A DNA stretch of 64,000 nucleotides from Henckelia pumila (lineage: Eukaryota; Streptophyta; Magnoliopsida; Lamiales; Gesneriaceae), in contig NC_133120.1 of the NCBI RefSeq assembly GCF_033568475.1, positions 87,438,151-87,502,150 of the forward strand. Reading direction: 5' to 3'. Position 1 is the stretch's first letter, and the number at the start of each line of letters is the position of its first letter. The notes under the pieces are model-generated. The model worked only from the letters and a program-made list of their open reading frames with translations, was not told the origin of the DNA and made no database searches. Position numbers and translations under genes: made by a program. Of the stretch, positions 60,140-64,000 are shown piece after piece.

Positions 60140-60759
60140 TGTGGGGACCTTGAGTGCTAATCTCAACTCTCATTGGGCAATTAAACTGAATGAAGTTCAA
60201 GAAAAGAGCTAGGCAAACAACAAGATTTTTTTTTAAAATAGGGGTGCGCTCGTACTGCACTTTTCGACCACTCGAGCGCTCCCGAATACCCAACCTACGG
60301 GTTGGTTCAGCAAGGGTTGCGCTCGGGCTGCCAAAATCCGCAGCTCGAGCTCTGCCATAGGCAGAAACCTGCCCTTTTTTCTGCAGCTCTTCTTTGCTCT
60401 GTTTAATCTCTTCCAAAACTTACTCTTTTCAATCTAAAACATGAATACATTTATAACAAGTTCTAAACATGTTTACAAGTTGATATCACATGCATCTAGT
60501 GATCCGAATACAAGATAAACTAGATTATAAACAAGGATACAACAAATACAACATATATACAAAGCTCTTGTTTCTTTTCTAACATGTTTAACTTGTAAAG
60601 TACATAATCTGCTATAACCCGAGTCATCACATGCTAAGACTTTATCCCAAGCTATCAATGTCGAGTCTGACCAGTTCCTGCCCCATCTATTGTCATGCAC
60701 ACATACAAAAATACGACAATAGCCGAATAAATCCGGTGAAAAATACATCGAAGTAAGAA

Positions 60760-60822
<63 letters not shown>

Positions 60823-62737
60823 GTAAACATATATCAATCAAGTATTCTTCTATCAAAATCTTTAGAAGAACTAACATGCCATTTCTTTAAACATATTCCA
60901 TCACAAATTCTATAAATTCTTACATGTTGAAATTCATTTCAAATAGAATCAATATCCTAAAAAATACAAGTGCAGGTTAGAAGGAAAAGGAGTTAAAGTC
61001 TTGCAGAATCGATTTCAAAATTCATCTCTTTGGGATCCCGAAAAAATAGCATAGCTATAAATCAAGCCTCCCACCTACGCTCCCGCTCGGGGTGGTAACA
61101 AGCTCTTATTCCATGAATTGTGAACACTATATTGGAAATTCTGGCAACATGAATCAATCTCATTCCTAGCCTTCCATATATAAATCCACCAAGTCCAATT
61201 TTTTTTTTTTTTGATTCTGCTTTCAAAGTTTCGAAAGAATTGTGGCTCAAGAGGTTGATATTCAAACTCTATAAACAACCTACCACATTTAGATCATTCA
61301 TAATAAATTAATAAGCAACAATCTGAAACAATCAAGCACATCCAAACAATATCATTCATCATATATTACATTTAATCATGGAAGAGCAAATAAGCATGCA
61401 AGTATGTGATTTGGAAAACTCGAAAACCACCACGTTCTCGAGTTGTTCTACCTGTCGAGGATAATATCGAATCATACCTTCCAGTCTCAAATCTGATGTA
61501 TTCGAATCTAGCAAAGCTTTACTCAACTTGATTCAATCTGCTCAGTCCAACTCTTGCTCCTTCAATATTGCTAGTCGAAACCGAACTTCGTTTCAAACTT
61601 CCTTTCCATTTCAATCGACTCGAATTCTTCGATTCGAACCTAATAATCTTTACATTCGATTATGAAATAAATGTCAACAGCTCAATACAAACTTTCAAAC
61701 TCAATTCAATATCTCTTTTATTATATATAGCTTAAGACTCATTCAATTCTTAAGCCGTCGCGGCCACCGGTTACAAGTCGGCAAGTCGAACATCATTTAT
61801 AACAATATCTCAATCAATCTAACTTATAACCTCATTATATCATTCTAAACATAAGCTTTCAACCTCATCAAGTTTTAAACAATCTAACAAATTGATCGAT
61901 TAGTCAAAACTCAAATAGGTGGCGTAACAATTTGAAACCAGTATTTCCAACAACTTAGACATCAATATATCTATCACATACAACCCATAATATATTCAAT
62001 CCATCAGCCAAATTTCGAAAATAACATCTCAAATATTTCAGAATTCTCGAAAATCTTGCAAAAATTGTAAACATGTCCAAATGATGATCTTTTCTCGATC
62101 CATCTTAGATATACTATCGTCGTATATACTAGAACACATTTATACAATCAAATCTTAATTCTAACATCTTAAAATTCAAACTTGATAAATCTTAATAAAA
62201 CTTACGTCAAAGTGTATCACTCGAAGTCGTGATCGCAAATATACAATCTATTTGAAATTCTATCGGACGGATTGAATTTAATCGGGACTGAAAATAATGA
62301 AATTGGCTTCGGAAGCTTTTCTATTTCTTTCTCGCGTTTCTTGATGCTGAATGAATACATGAATACATGAAATTCTCCTATTTCAATCACACTTGTGATT
62401 TCCCAATAGAAAAGGAAAATTGCACTTTGGTCCTTGAGTTCTTGACAAATTGCAAATCGGTCCTTGATCACTTTTAAACTTCTAATTACCTCATTTTTAA
62501 TTTCAAACTCAAAATTTAAATATTAAATCCAATAAATATTCAATTCAAATATTTTATTCTTTTAATTTAAGAATTTTGGAATTTAAATCTCAATATCCAA
62601 AAATTCTCAAATTAAATATTTTCGACTCGAAAATTAAATCTCTAATCTACATAAATTCTTCAATTAATATTTTCCCATACTCGGAATTTAAATCTCAAAT
62701 TCCGTAATTAATAACTTAATATTTTCAGGGCCTTACA
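60140..62737 (+). mobile_element. Second solo LTR, gypsy-type
   Basis: Begins TGTGGGGACCTTGAG and ends CAGGGCCTTACA. The flanks ACACG at 60135-60139 and 62738-62742 are the target duplication. 2598 bases with no internal domains. It contains GCGCTCG/CTCGAGC motifs (60240-60360) and a long TA microsatellite. Confidence 0.75.
60763..60816. repeat. (TA)n microsatellite, about 26 units
   Basis: An uninterrupted TA run inside the second solo LTR. The Tyr/Ile-repeat open frames across it are artefacts. Confidence 0.9.
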
Positions 62738-62742
62738 ACACG

Positions 62743-64000
62743 TGTGATGCTTACATCTACTCTACTTCGACCAGTATCGACTCCTCTGAAGATTCTCCAT
62801 AATCTGATGGAGAGATTATCATAAAGATCTTGCCGGAGATTGGACCATTTATAATGTGATGGATGCAGGTATATCTTGTAGGTTAGATCTTGTGTGGAGA
62901 AAGTCTGCTGACATGCATTGATGCAGAGCATATCAGGAAGGTTAGTAAGTGAGAACAGATCAGTCCTAGGAAGAGATCTACTGGAGGTATTTGCGGGAGA
63001 CAGTGCGGAAGAGTTTGACCATCATGCTTGTATCGATGCTTGGACAGATGAGAAGCTTCATGCTCAAGATCAAGATGTGTACCACGATACAAATATGTTT
63101 GAATACTGTGTTAAGATTGGTTGTAAACAGTATTTCGGTTGTAAGTATTGAATCATCTGTATTAGTGATTCCAGACACTTGTTGTATCATATCAAGTTTT
63201 ATTGTACATTTTTAGTGTAATTGGATTCTAGTAATTGTTCCTATTGTAATATGAATTGTACAACGCTTGGATTAATGATTCTAATACTTTAATCCTTGAG
63301 AATTTCTTGGGTTGAATCCAGTACATAGTTGATTAAGTGTTCAACTATTATGACTCATAGGTTTTTGAGTAATCCGATTGTAACTACTTGCCATGTGTTA
63401 GTCTAGGTGTTTTCCTAAGATGATTTAGTTAGTCTGTTGAATTTGGTTAGTGCCAGGGATGAGATGATTCATTAGGGACATGGGTATTGATATAGGTTGT
63501 TTTTCTTAGAACAGTTGGTTGTCTGACCTTATAGGGTTTTTACCATGTGATGATGAGTTTTCATCAGGGTACGAGGTCAAGTAATACCAAGAGTTGTGGA
63601 CCGTGACCGAGCCTAGAAGTGTGGAGACGCGACCTTATGCCAGTGTTACTTTGAGAGCCTTTCATGTTTTAGAGGTTTCTTGGAAGCCTTCGTGCTTAAG
63701 GAACGGTTGTATAAGGGAAGCTACTCAGTCTAGGGATTTGAAAACAGTCACAGTGGGGTATGACCTTGGATAGATACCAGGTGTAGTATTCAGAAAGTTC
63801 ATTTATGATATGAATTCTTAATGTATGAAAGGCAAACACAACTATATTAAAATCGTACCCTCAATCCAATAACAAAAAAAAATCAAGAAATTTCCCTATC
63901 TTGAAAACAAGTAAAATTTTGGATTATTCACCTCTAGTTTACTTGAAACTAGCAACAAACAATCATGAAAAAAACAACTGATTACAACGGAACCTTCAGA
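62743..64000 (+). other. Right-edge region, probably more of the outermost element's internal DNA
   Basis: Continues from TTGGTACACG (60139) as TGTGATGCTTACATC after removal of the solo LTR. Open frames here are short and overlapping, and no gag, pol or host domain is recognised. Where the element ends is not visible. Confidence 0.4.

Noticed and set aside
60473-60877. 134-codon frame with a long Tyr-Ile repeat
   Set aside because: Translation of the TA microsatellite.
62725-63215. Cluster of 68-77-codon frames near the right edge
   Set aside because: Short, overlapping, on both strands and without domains; probably interior of a decayed retroelement.

Overview
The window is nuclear DNA of a flowering plant, most likely a eudicot. 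The evidence is AT-rich spacers, GT-AG introns, plant-type genes (a chitinase-like pair, a PTI1-like kinase, Gemin2 and a CMP-sialic-acid-transporter-like protein) and plant LTR retrotransposons. I cannot name the species.

Genic part, 1-26200. Four loci (five genes) are intact or nearly so. (i) Minus strand, 400-2805: the 5' half of a nucleotide-sugar transporter of the CMP-sialic-acid-transporter-like group; its 3' exons lie off the left edge. (ii) Plus strand, 7348-11047 and 12602-14038: two tandem chitinase-like (CTL1/POM1-type GH19) genes with identical intron positions. (iii) Minus strand, 14833-17785: Gemin2, an SMN-complex factor for snRNP assembly, convergent with the second chitinase-like gene. 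(iv) Minus strand, 21934-25765: a PTI1-like receptor-like cytoplasmic kinase in eight coding exons. Between them lie small repeats, a hairpin MITE in a chitinase-like intron, an old LTR relic (about 18640-20060) and a decayed LINE RNase H end (20610-21167).

Repeat part, 26280-64000. A long-armed foldback element (26282-27104) is followed by a nest of LTR retrotransposons. Outermost is a plus-strand Ty3/gypsy LTR (28472-55283) with an initiator-Met PBS. Inside it, flanked by AAAGG, is a minus-strand Tat/Athila-like non-autonomous element in the rare LTR-internal-LTR-internal-LTR form (29295-54654). Inside its second internal region, flanked by ATTGA, is a minus-strand chromovirus-type gypsy element (35721-52563). 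Inside the reverse transcriptase of that element, flanked by ATATG, is a minus-strand Ty1/copia element (39463-48882) with one open 1314-codon polyprotein. Further right, the internal region of the outermost element carries two solo LTRs: 55339-59945 (flanks CTTTG) and 60140-62737 (flanks ACACG). The first holds a hAT element (56175-58044, flanks CCTCCAGT) that appears to have captured part of a plastid-targeted host gene.

The most notable signals are: target-site duplications resolved at nearly every level of the nest; the three-LTR element; the gypsy polyprotein that keeps one frame but carries eight stop codons; the copia ORF that is open throughout but has YVDE instead of the catalytic YVDD; and the gene-capturing hAT.
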